DNA from: Gilichinskyi gelida
Lineage (GTDB): Bacteria > Acidobacteriota > Thermoanaerobaculia > Gp7-AA8
Reading direction: 5' to 3'
Assembly (NCBI GenBank): GCA_038040385.1
Contig: JBBPII010000003.1
Coordinates: 62,001 to 126,000 of the forward strand
Length of the DNA: 64,000 nt
The position numbers were made by a program, and so were the translations under genes. The notes beneath the pieces were generated by a model. It had not been told where the DNA came from, did not search any database, and was given only the letters and a program-made list of their open reading frames with translations. This document shows positions 7,262 to 15,149 of the stretch, in pieces. Within the stretch, counting starts at the first letter, position 1. The number at the start of each line of letters is the position of its first letter.

Positions 7262-9019
7262 TTACCGCGGCAGCGCCACCCGCACCGGATGCCGCTCGCG
7301 CTCCACGTACGCCTCCGCCGCGGGGGTGTGGTGGAACAGCTCGAGGGTCTCGACCTCCTCGTCGGTCACCGGGGTCAGGGCGAGATCGGTGTAGTCGTAG
7401 CGGCGGGCGTCGCGCTTGATGCGGTTGTACATCCGGCGGAGCCGGAAGTAGAGCGCGGCCCAATTAGTCAACTTGTTGATAGTCTCGGCGAAGTAGCCGG
7501 GATAGAACTTCCACGCCGGAACGAGCGGCAGGCCGGGGCGGCGGTCGCGGCGGAACTTGAAGCGGAAGAAGCCCGCCTCCAGCGGATGCACCTTCTCCAG
7601 CCCGATCGAGCCGTTGAACCACGTCAGCAGCAGGATGGCGTTGCTGGCGCGGCCGCGCAGGGCGGCGATGCGGCGCAGCACCGTCTCCATGTGCTCGTCG
7701 GTGTAGTACGTCTCCCACGCCATGTGGTAGGCGCGCTCCCACTCCTCGCGCGACATCCGCGGATGCGGAGCGGTGGAGTGATTCAGATCGTAGCGGTTCA
7801 TGTCCGCGTCCATCGCCACGCCCTGCCGTGCGAGCGTCTGGTGATCTTCGGAGCCCGGCAGCGGGGTGAGGAAGAAGAACTCCAGCAGGTCGACGGGGAG
7901 CTCTTTCTTGATGATCTCGATGTCGTGGCGGATGGAGTCGACGGTGTCGTTGGGAAATCCGAGGATGTAGCCGGCGTAGGTGATGACGCGCGCGGACTTC
8001 CACGCCAGCAGCATCTTGCGGTACTCGGTGATCTTGTTCTGGCGCTTCTTGGCACCGACCAGGCTGTCGGGATTGATGTTCTCCAGCCCGATGAAGACGC
8101 GCTTCACGCCGGCGCGCGCCGACTTCTCGATGAAGTTGGGGATCTTGTGGCAGAGGGTGTCGACCTGCAGGATGAAGGTGAGCTTCATCCCTTCCTTCTC
8201 CCGCAGTTGAATGAGGCGGTCGAGGATCGGCTCCCAGTCGGAGTTGCGCGCGAAGTTGTCGTCGGTGATGAAGAAGCTGTGCAGCCCTTGGGCGACGTTC
8301 TCCCGCACGATGCGCTCGACGTCGTCGGGCGAGCGGCGCCGCGACTTCCGTCCCTGCACGTTGATGATGGTGCAGAACGAGCACTGGAACGGGCAGCCGC
8401 GCCCGGCGTCGAAGCTGGTCAGCCCGCCCGCTGTGCGCCACGCCCGCAGCGCGGTGATGAGCGGGATCGGCGCGCCTTCGATGCCCGGCAGGTCGGCCAT
8501 GAAGTTGTAGAGCGGCCGCAGCGTCCCCGCCGCCGCGTCTTTCAGCACCTCGTCCAGCCGCCCCTCGGCCTCGCCGGCGAAGAGCGACACGCCCATGGCG
8601 CGGGCGCGGTCGAGATCGGAGTCGACGCCCTTGAGCATGCTGAGGACGCCGGAGACATGGAAGCCGCCGAGGCCGACCTGGATGCCGCGCGCGCGCAGCG
8701 GGCGGGCGAGGTCGAGGGCGCGCGGGAACTGGTTCGACTGCACGCCGACCAGCATGACCATCCCGCTTCCCGCCTCTTCGATCAGCCGCGCCAGCCGCTC
8801 CGGCCGGATGCGGGTGTTGGTCTCGTCGAAGGAGTGCGTGACCAGCTCGACGTCGTCGCCGAGCACGCGGCGGTCCGCGCAGTCGCGCGCCAGCCCGTAC
8901 AGCGCGGCCAGCGAGTTGGAGGGGATCGCCGAACGGAGCCACTGGATGACGTAGCCGTCGTCGTCGTAATGCGACGGTTTCACCAGGAGGAGGCAAAAGC
9001 GGCGGCGGGCGGGGGTCAT
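7262..9019 (-). CDS. B12-binding radical SAM protein
   Basis: This enzyme of ~585 residues has an N-terminal cobalamin-binding-like domain (MVMLVGVQSNQFPRALDLA, then GIQVGLGGFHVSG) and a radical SAM domain with the cluster motif GCPFQCSFC (CX3CX2C). It also has ITDDNFARN, GLENINPDSL and GYILGFPNDT, typical of the BchE/HpnJ-like group. The C-terminus beyond residue 450 is rich in basic and aromatic residues and may touch membrane or substrate. The start is placed at the ATG at 9017-9019 (MTPARRRFCLLL); an upstream extension to 9067 lacks family character. The substrate is unknown; such enzymes often methylate or cyclise unreactive carbons in lipids or cofactors. It is a single gene, not in an operon. 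Confidence 0.85.
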   Translation of the reverse strand: MTPARRRFCLLLVKPSHYDDDGYVIQWLRSAIPSNSLAALYGLARDCADRRVLGDDVELVTHSFDETNTRIRPERLARLIEEAGSGMVMLVGVQSNQFPRALDLARPLRARGIQVGLGGFHVSGVLSMLKGVDSDLDRARAMGVSLFAGEAEGRLDEVLKDAAAGTLRPLYNFMADLPGIEGAPIPLITALRAWRTAGGLTSFDAGRGCPFQCSFCTIINVQGRKSRRRSPDDVERIVRENVAQGLHSFFITDDNFARNSDWEPILDRLIQLREKEGMKLTFILQVDTLCHKIPNFIEKSARAGVKRVFIGLENINPDSLVGAKKRQNKITEYRKMLLAWKSARVITYAGYILGFPNDTVDSIRHDIEIIKKELPVDLLEFFFLTPLPGSEDHQTLARQGVAMDADMNRYDLNHSTAPHPRMSREEWERAYHMAWETYYTDEHMETVLRRIAALRGRASNAILLLTWFNGSIGLEKVHPLEAGFFRFKFRRDRRPGLPLVPAWKFYPGYFAETINKLTNWAALYFRLRRMYNRIKRDARRYDYTDLALTPVTDEEVETLELFHHTPAAEAYVERERHPVRVALPR

Positions 9020-9113
9020 GGTGAAGGAGTGATGATACAACCGCTGCGTATTAAGATTTAAGCACAAACAATGAATAGAATGGCCGGCTATTCAGTTTGC
9101 TGCTCCGGAACCG

Positions 9114-10265
9114 ATGAAGCGAAAGTCGACAGGCAGACATGAAGTAACGAGCGTGAGTGGGGAGCAGGTTCGTGCGTTCGTGCCGGCGCCGCTCCCGCCG
9201 CGACCGGCGCTGGCCCTGCACGGCGAACTGCAGCGGGCGCTGGAGTCCGCCAACGTTGCAATCGGCCGCCTCGACGGCGTCTCGACGGTGTTGCCGGATC
9301 GGTCTCTCTTCATCTACGCCTACGTTCGGAAAGAGGCGGTGCTCTCGTCGCAGATCGAGGGCACGCAGTCGTCGCTGTCGGACCTCTTGTTGTTCGAGCT
9401 CGATGAAGCTCCCGGCGTGCCACTCGATGATGTGGTGGAAGTTTCGAACTACGTCGCGGCTCTCGATCACGGGCTTCACCGTCTTCGAGAAGGATTCCCG
9501 CTTTCGAACCGGCTGATCCGCGAGATTCATGGAGTCCTCCTTTCTCGCGGGCGAGGGAGCACGAAGGACCCCGGTGAGTTCCGGCGTTCGCAGAACTGGA
9601 TCGGCGGCAGCCGTCCCGGCAACGCGACTTTCGTGCCGCCCCCACCGTTGCTCGTACCGGATTGCATGTCAGCGCTCGAGCGCTTCCTCCACCAGCGAAG
9701 CACGCTTCCTCTGGTGGTACGGGCGGCTCTGGCGCATGTGCAGTTCGAGACGATTCACCCGTTTCTCGATGGCAATGGACGTGTCGGTCGCCTTCTGATC
9801 ACGTTCCTTCTCTGTCATTTGGGAGTGCTGCGCGAACCACTTCTCTATCTGAGCCTCTACTTCAAGCAGAACCGCGCCACCTACTACGCGCTGCTCGACA
9901 CGGTACGCCGCGATGGCGATTGGGAGGCGTGGCTCGCATTTTTTCTAGAGGGTGTGCGGCAGACTGCTGAAGGTGCGGTGTCCACGGCCCGCCGCCTGGC
10001 AACGCTGTTCCAGGAAGATCGGGAACGGATCGCGCCGCGCGGCCGGCGGGCCGGCTCTGCGCTGCGCGTGCACGACGCGCTCAAAGAGCGGCCCGTCACC
10101 TCGATGCAGGAATTGCGGCGTAGGAGCGGCCTCTCGTTTCCCGGTGCGTCCGCCGGGATGGACCTGCTGATCGAAGCCGGCATCGCGCGCGAGCTGACGG
10201 GGCGGCGACGGAACCGTGTCTTCGCCTACGATGGCTACCTGGCGATTCTGAACGAAGGAACTTAG
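9114..10265 (+). CDS. Fic family protein (class II, N-terminal inhibitory motif)
   Basis: This 383-residue Fic-domain enzyme probably transfers AMP or another nucleotide moiety to protein side chains. The core motif HPFLDGNGRVGR starts at His215. An N-terminal helix has SSQIEG (Ser78-Gly83), matching the inhibitory S/T-x-x-x-E-G/N motif of class II Fic proteins, with Glu82 the inhibitory residue, so the enzyme should be self-inhibited. The C-terminal ~90 residues (VHDALKERPVTSMQELRRRSGL) look like a winged helix. It stands as a monocistronic gene in a stretch rich in toxin-antitoxin modules. Length and motifs are complete. Confidence 0.92.
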   Translation: MKRKSTGRHEVTSVSGEQVRAFVPAPLPPRPALALHGELQRALESANVAIGRLDGVSTVLPDRSLFIYAYVRKEAVLSSQIEGTQSSLSDLLLFELDEAPGVPLDDVVEVSNYVAALDHGLHRLREGFPLSNRLIREIHGVLLSRGRGSTKDPGEFRRSQNWIGGSRPGNATFVPPPPLLVPDCMSALERFLHQRSTLPLVVRAALAHVQFETIHPFLDGNGRVGRLLITFLLCHLGVLREPLLYLSLYFKQNRATYYALLDTVRRDGDWEAWLAFFLEGVRQTAEGAVSTARRLATLFQEDRERIAPRGRRAGSALRVHDALKERPVTSMQELRRRSGLSFPGASAGMDLLIEAGIARELTGRRRNRVFAYDGYLAILNEGT

Positions 10266-10284
10266 GATGCCGTAGTCTTTCGCC

Positions 10285-10956
10285 ATGCCCGGTCAGTCCG
10301 ACGACATCGTCGTCTTCCGCGTTCGCGGCAAAGACTCCCGCTGTTCCGACTGCGGCGAGGAGATGCGCGGCGCGCTGCTGCGCAAGGAAGGCGAGCGCGG
10401 GCTCTGCATGGAGTGCTCCGAGATGGGCGATCTCGTTTTCCTTCCGGCGGGCGACACCGCGCTCACCCGCCGCGCCTCGAAGTACTCGCCGCTGCGCGCC
10501 GTCGTCGTGGAGTGGAGCCGCGCGCGCAAGCGCTATGAGCGTCAGGGGATTCTCGTTGCCGAGGAGGCCATCGAGCGGGCGGAGAGGGAGTGCCTCGGCG
10601 ATGAGGAGGTGCGGATGCGTCAGCGCGTTCGCAACGCCGAACGGCGAGAGGTCCTCGACGCACGTTACGTCGAGCGGTTCGCGGCGGAGATTCGCCGGCA
10701 GTACCCGTCGGCGCCCGCGGACATCGAAAAGACCATTGCCGCGCACGCCTGCCGCAAATACTCCGGGCGGGTGGGGCGCAGCGCCGCGGCGAAGGAGCTC
10801 GACCCGGAGATGATCGATCTCGCCGTCATCGCCTACCTCCGCCACAGGCATACGAACTACGACGAGCTGCTCATGAGCGGCTACGAGCGCAGTGACGCGC
10901 GATCGGCGGTGAGTGATCGGGTCGGCGAGATCCGCGATCGGTGGAGGACCGCATGA
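10285..10956 (+). CDS. DUF2293 domain protein
   Basis: This 223-residue protein has an N-terminal zinc-ribbon-like CSDCGEEM...CMEC cluster. A helical DUF2293-like C-terminal half follows (ERFAAEIRRQYPSAPADIEKTIAAHAC and AVIAYLRHRHTNYDELLMSG). The family has no proven biochemical role; the Cys pairs suggest metal binding. Its stop overlaps the start of the next gene by 4 nt (ATGA at 10953), so the two are coupled. Family assignment is from memory of the fold pattern and is fairly secure. Confidence 0.78.
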   Translation: MPGQSDDIVVFRVRGKDSRCSDCGEEMRGALLRKEGERGLCMECSEMGDLVFLPAGDTALTRRASKYSPLRAVVVEWSRARKRYERQGILVAEEAIERAERECLGDEEVRMRQRVRNAERREVLDARYVERFAAEIRRQYPSAPADIEKTIAAHACRKYSGRVGRSAAAKELDPEMIDLAVIAYLRHRHTNYDELLMSGYERSDARSAVSDRVGEIRDRWRTA

Positions 10957-11541
10957 AGAAGGACGTGCCGGCCGCATGCCGGATCAAGATCACGTTGCGC
11001 GACATCCGCCCGCCGATCTGGCGCCGTCTGGAGATCGGAACGAACATCACGTTCGAGGATCTTCATCGCATTCTCCAGGCGGCCATGGGGTGGACGAACA
11101 GCCACCTGCACGGATTCGACGTCGGAGCGATGCGCATCGGAATCCCCGACTCGGAGTGGCCCGAGGACGTCTCCGAGAAACGAGTCTCCCTTCGCGACGT
11201 CCTTCGCCAGGGCGTGCGGCGGTTCCGCTACGAGTACGACTTCGGCGACGGCTGGGTGCACGATGCCGCCGTGGAGGTGCTGTTCGAGCCGGAGCCCGGC
11301 GCCGCGCTCCCGCGCTGCACGGCGGGCAAGCGCAGCGGCGCCCGAGGACAGCGGCGGCCCGTGGGGCTACGCCGAAAATCTCGTCGCGCTCGCCGATGCT
11401 GCACATCCCGAGCACGCAGAGGTGGCCGAGTGGTTTCCTCCCGGGTTCGATCCGGAGAAGTTCGACATCGACGCCGTGAACCAGCAGCTCAAGCGGCTGG
11501 TGCGGCGCCGGACGCCGGCGCGCGGGCGTCGGTCGCTGTGA
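10953..11541 (+). pseudogene. Plasmid pRiA4b ORF-3-like protein, frameshifted
   Basis: The first reading frame gives MKKDVPAACRIKITLRDIRPPIWRR and FRYEYDFGDGWVHD, hallmarks of the pRiA4b ORF-3 family, as far as RCTAGKRSG. The family then expects a PPED-GGPWGY motif, which is found in another frame (APEDSGGPWGYAENL, ending at 11541). A one-base gain or two-base loss near 11330-11340 breaks the gene. All other parts are intact, so the break is young or is an assembly error. It overlaps the DUF2293 gene by 4 nt. The molecular role of the family is not established. Confidence 0.8.
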
Positions 11542-11580
11542 CGAGCTACGACAAGAAGGTATGACAAGCTGTGACACTGG

Positions 11581-11637
11581 CCTCTGCGACAGAGTCACGA
11601 CAGAACTTGCGACAGACTTGCGCCAGAACTTGCGACA
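11581..11637 (+). repeat. Short imperfect repeats of CTTGCGACA
   Basis: Between the frameshifted gene and the Phd antitoxin, units related to GACAGAACTTGCGACA recur with spacings of about 11 and 16 nt. They are too short and irregular to be a CRISPR array, with no constant spacer length. They may be slippage products. No gene is seen in 11542-11743. Confidence 0.4.
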
Positions 11638-11711
11638 CGACTCATCCAGGCACGGACGAGACGTGCCCCCTGAGCAGAGGAAACAACTGCGGGCCGCGGG
11701 CGGTTGCCGCA

Positions 11712-11732
11712 CACGTACGACATCACGTACGA
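11712..11732 (+). promoter_or_regulatory. Direct repeat, probable Phd/YoeB operator
   Basis: CACGTACGA occurs at 11712-11720 and again at 11724-11732, one helical turn apart (12-bp period). Each copy contains the self-complementary core CGTACG. The pair ends 11 bp before the antitoxin start, where Phd/YefM antitoxins are known to bind. The binding role is inferred. Confidence 0.5.
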
Positions 11733-11743
11733 TACGGGCGATC

Positions 11744-11986
11744 ATGAAAACCATCACAGCCAGTGAGGCGCGGGCAAATCTGTACAAACTGCTGGACGAG
11801 ACTGCCGTCACGAGCGAGCCGGTCCAGATCACCGGCAAGCGCGCCGCTGCCGTCCTCGTCTCCATGGACGACTGGCGCGCCATTCAGGACACCCTGTATC
11901 TATTGTCGATCCCCGGGATGCGCGCCTCGATTCGCAAGGGGTTGGCCACGCCGGTGAAGGACTGCCTGGAGTCGCTCGACTGGTGA
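11744..11986 (+). CDS. Phd/YefM-type antitoxin
   Basis: This antitoxin of 80 residues begins MKTITASEARANLYKLLDE, the classic Phd/YefM DNA-binding start. TGKRAAAVLVSMDDWRAIQDTLYL follows, and the C-terminal toxin-binding tail is RKGLATPVKDCLESLDW. A longer open frame to 11561 has no family likeness and is rejected as the start. The stop overlaps the GTG of the toxin. It should neutralise the downstream RNase and repress the operon through the direct repeat just upstream. Confidence 0.9.
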   Translation: MKTITASEARANLYKLLDETAVTSEPVQITGKRAAAVLVSMDDWRAIQDTLYLLSIPGMRASIRKGLATPVKDCLESLDW

Positions 11987-12249
11987 AGGCCTGGCGCGTG
12001 ATCTTCACGCCGCAGGCGGCGAAAGACGCCAGGAAGCTGAGCCGCTCGGGCCTGAAGCCGAAAGCCGCGATGCTGCTCGAGATTCTCCGCAGCGATCCCT
12101 TCCAATCCCCCCCTCCCTTCGAGAAACTCGTCGGCGACCTCGCCGCTGCGTTCTCGCGTCGGATCAACATTCAGCATCGTCTTGTCTATCAGGTGCTCCG
12201 CCGCGAGCGGATCGTGAAAGTCATCCGGATGTGGACGCACTACGAGTGA
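11983..12249 (+). CDS. yoeB: YoeB/Txe-type mRNA interferase toxin
   Basis: This 88-residue toxin of the RelE superfamily starts at a GTG overlapping the antitoxin stop (GTGA). It begins MKAWRVIFTPQAAKDARKL. It has FEKLVGDLAAAFSRRINIQHRLVYQVL and ends VKVIRMWTHYE, the conserved C-terminal His-Tyr region of YoeB toxins. Known relatives bind the ribosomal A site and cut mRNA. The gene is complete. Together with the antitoxin this is a canonical type II module, so the pair probably works. Confidence 0.9.
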   Translation: MKAWRVIFTPQAAKDARKLSRSGLKPKAAMLLEILRSDPFQSPPPFEKLVGDLAAAFSRRINIQHRLVYQVLRRERIVKVIRMWTHYE

Positions 12250-12397
12250 TGAGACGGACATGACCCTCCTCCCCACCGCCCGCCTCGGCCCGTTGGCGCT
12301 GCTCGACTACGACCTCGGCGCGCCGCCGCGGGCGTTCCGCTCCGATCCTCCGTACCCGAACCGGCTTCGGCTCATCGCGGTTTGGGAGCTGGCGCGG
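12250..12397. other. Intergenic stretch without a supported gene
   Basis: A plus-strand frame opens at 12260 (MTLLPTARLGPLALLDYD) but soon runs into the hairpin and then antisense to the oxidase gene. It has no recognisable domain, so it is not called. It may be a remnant of a gene. Confidence 0.4.
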
Positions 12398-12450
12398 CCC
12401 TCATCCGCCCCTTCGCTGCGCTCAGGGTGGCGCGAAGCGCCGGGTGAGGG
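12398..12450 (-). terminator. Long imperfect hairpin after the multicopper oxidase
   Basis: Read on the minus strand, CCCTCACCCGGCGCTTCGC pairs imperfectly with GCGAAGGGGCGGATGAGGG. It starts immediately after the oxidase stop codon. The sequence type is that of widespread dispersed palindromes. No T-run follows, so intrinsic termination is uncertain; it may instead protect the mRNA end. Confidence 0.45.
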
Positions 12451-14388
12451 TCACTTGCACAGCGGCAACGCCGCCATCTTCGGCGCAACGCAGCTGTCGG
12501 CGCCGCCCTTCGGATCGGGTTTTCCGAACCGCCGAAGCGGGCCGGGGCAGGTGGTCTGGACGGTGAGCATCATGCCGCGGTCCTCGTGGCCGAGGAAGTG
12601 GCAATGGAGGACGAACGCGCCGGTGTACTCGGTGACTTTCTGACGGATCTTCACGGGATTGAGCACGGCCGCGGTCGTGGCGGTCGCCGCCGTCATGTCC
12701 GGCAGGGTGATGCTGTCCATCCAAACCGGCGTGCGCGGTCTGGCGATCGGCCAATCGGGGTTCTCCACCACTTGAAAGCCGTTGGTGTGGATGTGGAAGA
12801 CGTGGAACGGCGAGCCGGCGACCAGCGCGGGGATGTTCTGGTCCTGCGCGATCGACCATTCCTCGGTGGTATTCAGCGGCATGCTGATCGCGGCGCACGT
12901 GGAATCGAACTTCCGCTCCTTCCCGTCGACTTTGATGGAGAAGATCGGCTCGTTGCTTCTCGCGCCGGCCGCGGTTGACGGGTCTTGATGAAAGACCAGT
13001 TGCTTTTTCCGAAGGCCAGGCTCGAGGGTGTCCATCGGCGGCAGCGTCGGCGGCAAGTTCATCGGCGTGCACGTCTCCCCGTCGGGGCAGGGTGCCACCA
13101 CCACCTTCAGCAGCCCGACGGTGGTCGTCGCGCCGAGGACCTCGCGCGTCATGTTCACGCGCTGCCCTTTGCCTCCGCCGCCCTGATTCTCGACGCGGCC
13201 GAACACGCGGTAGCCGAGGATGTGCTCACCGGGCGCGACCGCCTTGACCAGGAAGTCGGCGCGGTTTCCCGGCGACAGCCGGAACGCCGCGCCGCCGCCC
13301 ATGATCGGCTGGTCGTAATAGTTCTCCGGCGAGAAGGGAGCGCCGTCCATGGCGATCTGTTTGGCGACGACCACGCCGCCGCCGCTGGTGAAATCGAGCT
13401 CGATCTGCGCGCTCGCCTCCATGGTCGCGGCGACGATGCGCCAGCGCTGCACCTCACCGGGATACATGGTGATCTTCGGCTCGAAGACGCCGTTGATCAG
13501 CGGCAGCGACTGGATCGTTGCTCTGGCCTCCGGCACCGTCGCGTAGTAATTGAGGTTGTGCACCTGCTGCACGACCATCACTTTCTCTTTGGGAAGCGGC
13601 ATGTTGCTCTTGGTGAACCAGTGCGCGAGCCAGTCGTCGAACGGGCCTTCGACGATCAAGGCGCCGGCCATCCCGTTGCCGACCTGAATGGCCGTCGAGC
13701 CGTGCTTGTGCGGGTGGTACCAGTGCGTCCCCTCGCGCACCTGCGGGCCGAGCGGATTGACGCGGTATTCGAACGAGCCCTGGTAGACCTTGCCGAGCTT
13801 GCCGTGCGCCGACTGGTGGCCCTCGGCCGCGCCCTTCGGCTGGATCTCGATGAAGACATCGTCCTGCGGCCATTGCGGCGAGACGTGCAGGCCGTGGAAG
13901 TGGATGTTGGTGGTGTTGTCGCCGTGAAAGCAGTTCGGGTGTTGCGTGGCCGGGTTGTCGTGGCAGCAGAGAGGGTCATCCGCGGTTCCCGCGCACGGCG
14001 GGCAGCCGGGGTTGCACTGGTCGTCGCCGATCACCGGGAGGCTGTTGGTCAGCGTGAGGCGGATGGCGTCGCCGGGCGTGTACGCGGCGCTTTCCCGGCG
14101 CAGGCGCAGCGTCGGTCCGGGGAACTTGTAGACGAATCCGTCCGGCGATGCGAGGCCATAGTTGCGCAATTGCGCGATCGTCAGGACTTCGCACGTCGTG
14201 GACTTTTTGGCAACCGGGACGCCGACGTTGGTGCGCATCCCGACGTCCAGGGTCGCGTCGAGCGTGTGCGTCGTCGAGTCGGACCGGATCTCGAACGGAT
14301 TCTCCAACTCGACCGTGTAGGGCTCGCACTGCGGGCCCGTGAGCGAGACGATCGCAGCGAAGACGCTGAGGAACGCGGTGGACGGCAT
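12451..14388 (-). CDS. Secreted multicopper oxidase
   Basis: This is a 645-residue periplasmic copper oxidase. It has an N-terminal hydrophobic export segment (MPSTAFLSVFAAIVSLTG). The four copper motifs are HFHG (near residue 165), HWYHPHKHG (near 225), HVFHIHTNGF (near 530) and HCHFLGHEDRGMM (near 600), which supply the type 1, 2 and 3 sites with an axial Met. A cysteine-rich insert lies near residue 130 (CNPGCPPCAGTADDPLCC), unusual for laccases and possibly disulfide-bonded. The ATG at 14388 is preferred over a TTG one codon upstream. It follows a TauE-like exporter gene by ~22 nt and is probably cotranscribed. The substrate may be metal ions or phenolics. Confidence 0.88.
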   Translation of the reverse strand: MPSTAFLSVFAAIVSLTGPQCEPYTVELENPFEIRSDSTTHTLDATLDVGMRTNVGVPVAKKSTTCEVLTIAQLRNYGLASPDGFVYKFPGPTLRLRRESAAYTPGDAIRLTLTNSLPVIGDDQCNPGCPPCAGTADDPLCCHDNPATQHPNCFHGDNTTNIHFHGLHVSPQWPQDDVFIEIQPKGAAEGHQSAHGKLGKVYQGSFEYRVNPLGPQVREGTHWYHPHKHGSTAIQVGNGMAGALIVEGPFDDWLAHWFTKSNMPLPKEKVMVVQQVHNLNYYATVPEARATIQSLPLINGVFEPKITMYPGEVQRWRIVAATMEASAQIELDFTSGGGVVVAKQIAMDGAPFSPENYYDQPIMGGGAAFRLSPGNRADFLVKAVAPGEHILGYRVFGRVENQGGGGKGQRVNMTREVLGATTTVGLLKVVVAPCPDGETCTPMNLPPTLPPMDTLEPGLRKKQLVFHQDPSTAAGARSNEPIFSIKVDGKERKFDSTCAAISMPLNTTEEWSIAQDQNIPALVAGSPFHVFHIHTNGFQVVENPDWPIARPRTPVWMDSITLPDMTAATATTAAVLNPVKIRQKVTEYTGAFVLHCHFLGHEDRGMMLTVQTTCPGPLRRFGKPDPKGGADSCVAPKMAALPLCK

Positions 14389-14410
14389 CAAGGCGTGTGC
14401 GACGAGGCTA

Positions 14411-15139
14411 TCACCGGATGCCGCGCATCAGCATGTAAAAGCCGAGCAGGATGACGAGCATGGAAACGGCGCGGCGGAACACCTCCTCGGGGATGCGCCG
14501 CAGCAGCCGGACGCCCCACAGGGTCCCGACCAGGGCCCCGGCGGTGGCGAAGGCGATGGGGATCCAGGCCGCGGCGATGGCGCGATGCTCGGCGACGGCG
14601 TAGACCGGCATGCGCGCGCCGTCGCCGATCAGCGCGATCGCCGTCGCCGTGGCCACGAAACTCTCCTTGTCGATCTCGAATCCGAGGAGCGCGGCGGAGC
14701 GGATGCCGCCCTGATTGCCGACCATCCCGCCGAAGATTCCCGACAGCGCCCCCGCCACCCACGCCGTCTTCCGCCCGAAGCGCATCCGCTCCGATAGCCC
14801 GAAGAGGCTCGTGATGCCGGCGAAGAGCAGCAGAAGGCCGAAGACAATGGTCAGGACCGGGCTGTCAGCGCCCGCATTGAGCAGCGCGCCGAGGAGGCCG
14901 CCGACGGCGCTGAGAACCCCGAAGCGGATCAGCACGCGGCCGTCGATGTGTTTGCGCAGGCGGGCAAAACGTACCGCGGTGCCGGCCAAATGAGGTACGG
15001 AGACGATGGCCACCGCCAGCTTCGTGTCGTAGTGCGCGGCGAAGAGCGGGGTGAGCACGCTGCCGATGCCGAAGCCGGAGACGGCGGCGATGGCGCCGGC
15101 GATCACGCCGACGCCGGCGGCGAGAATCTCGAAAGTCAT
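14411..15139 (-). CDS. Sulfite exporter TauE/SafE family membrane protein
   Basis: This is a 242-residue inner membrane protein with about seven to eight hydrophobic helices. It begins MTFEILAAGVGVIAGAIAAVSGFGIGS, the first TauE half-repeat. The second half-repeat is ALSGIFGGMVGNQGGIRS, where the GGxxGxxGG loop is the family hallmark. The start could also be 15151 (MISDMTFEIL). It is divergent from the TonB receptor, with nearly no space between the starts, so their promoters overlap each other's coding sequence. Family members carry sulfite, sulfonates or other organic anions; the substrate here is unknown. Confidence 0.86.
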   Translation of the reverse strand: MTFEILAAGVGVIAGAIAAVSGFGIGSVLTPLFAAHYDTKLAVAIVSVPHLAGTAVRFARLRKHIDGRVLIRFGVLSAVGGLLGALLNAGADSPVLTIVFGLLLLFAGITSLFGLSERMRFGRKTAWVAGALSGIFGGMVGNQGGIRSAALLGFEIDKESFVATATAIALIGDGARMPVYAVAEHRAIAAAWIPIAFATAGALVGTLWGVRLLRRIPEEVFRRAVSMLVILLGFYMLMRGIR

Positions 15140-15149
15140 GTCGGATATC

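Noticed and set aside
11581..11637. CRISPR-like short repeats
   Set aside because: Units are 9-16 nt, irregular, with no uniform spacers and no cas genes nearby.
12260..12643. Possible small gene after YoeB
   Set aside because: Runs through the terminator hairpin and into antisense of the oxidase; no recognisable domain.
12985..14454. 489-residue plus-strand frame opposite the multicopper oxidase
   Set aside because: No domains; the minus strand has four copper motifs.
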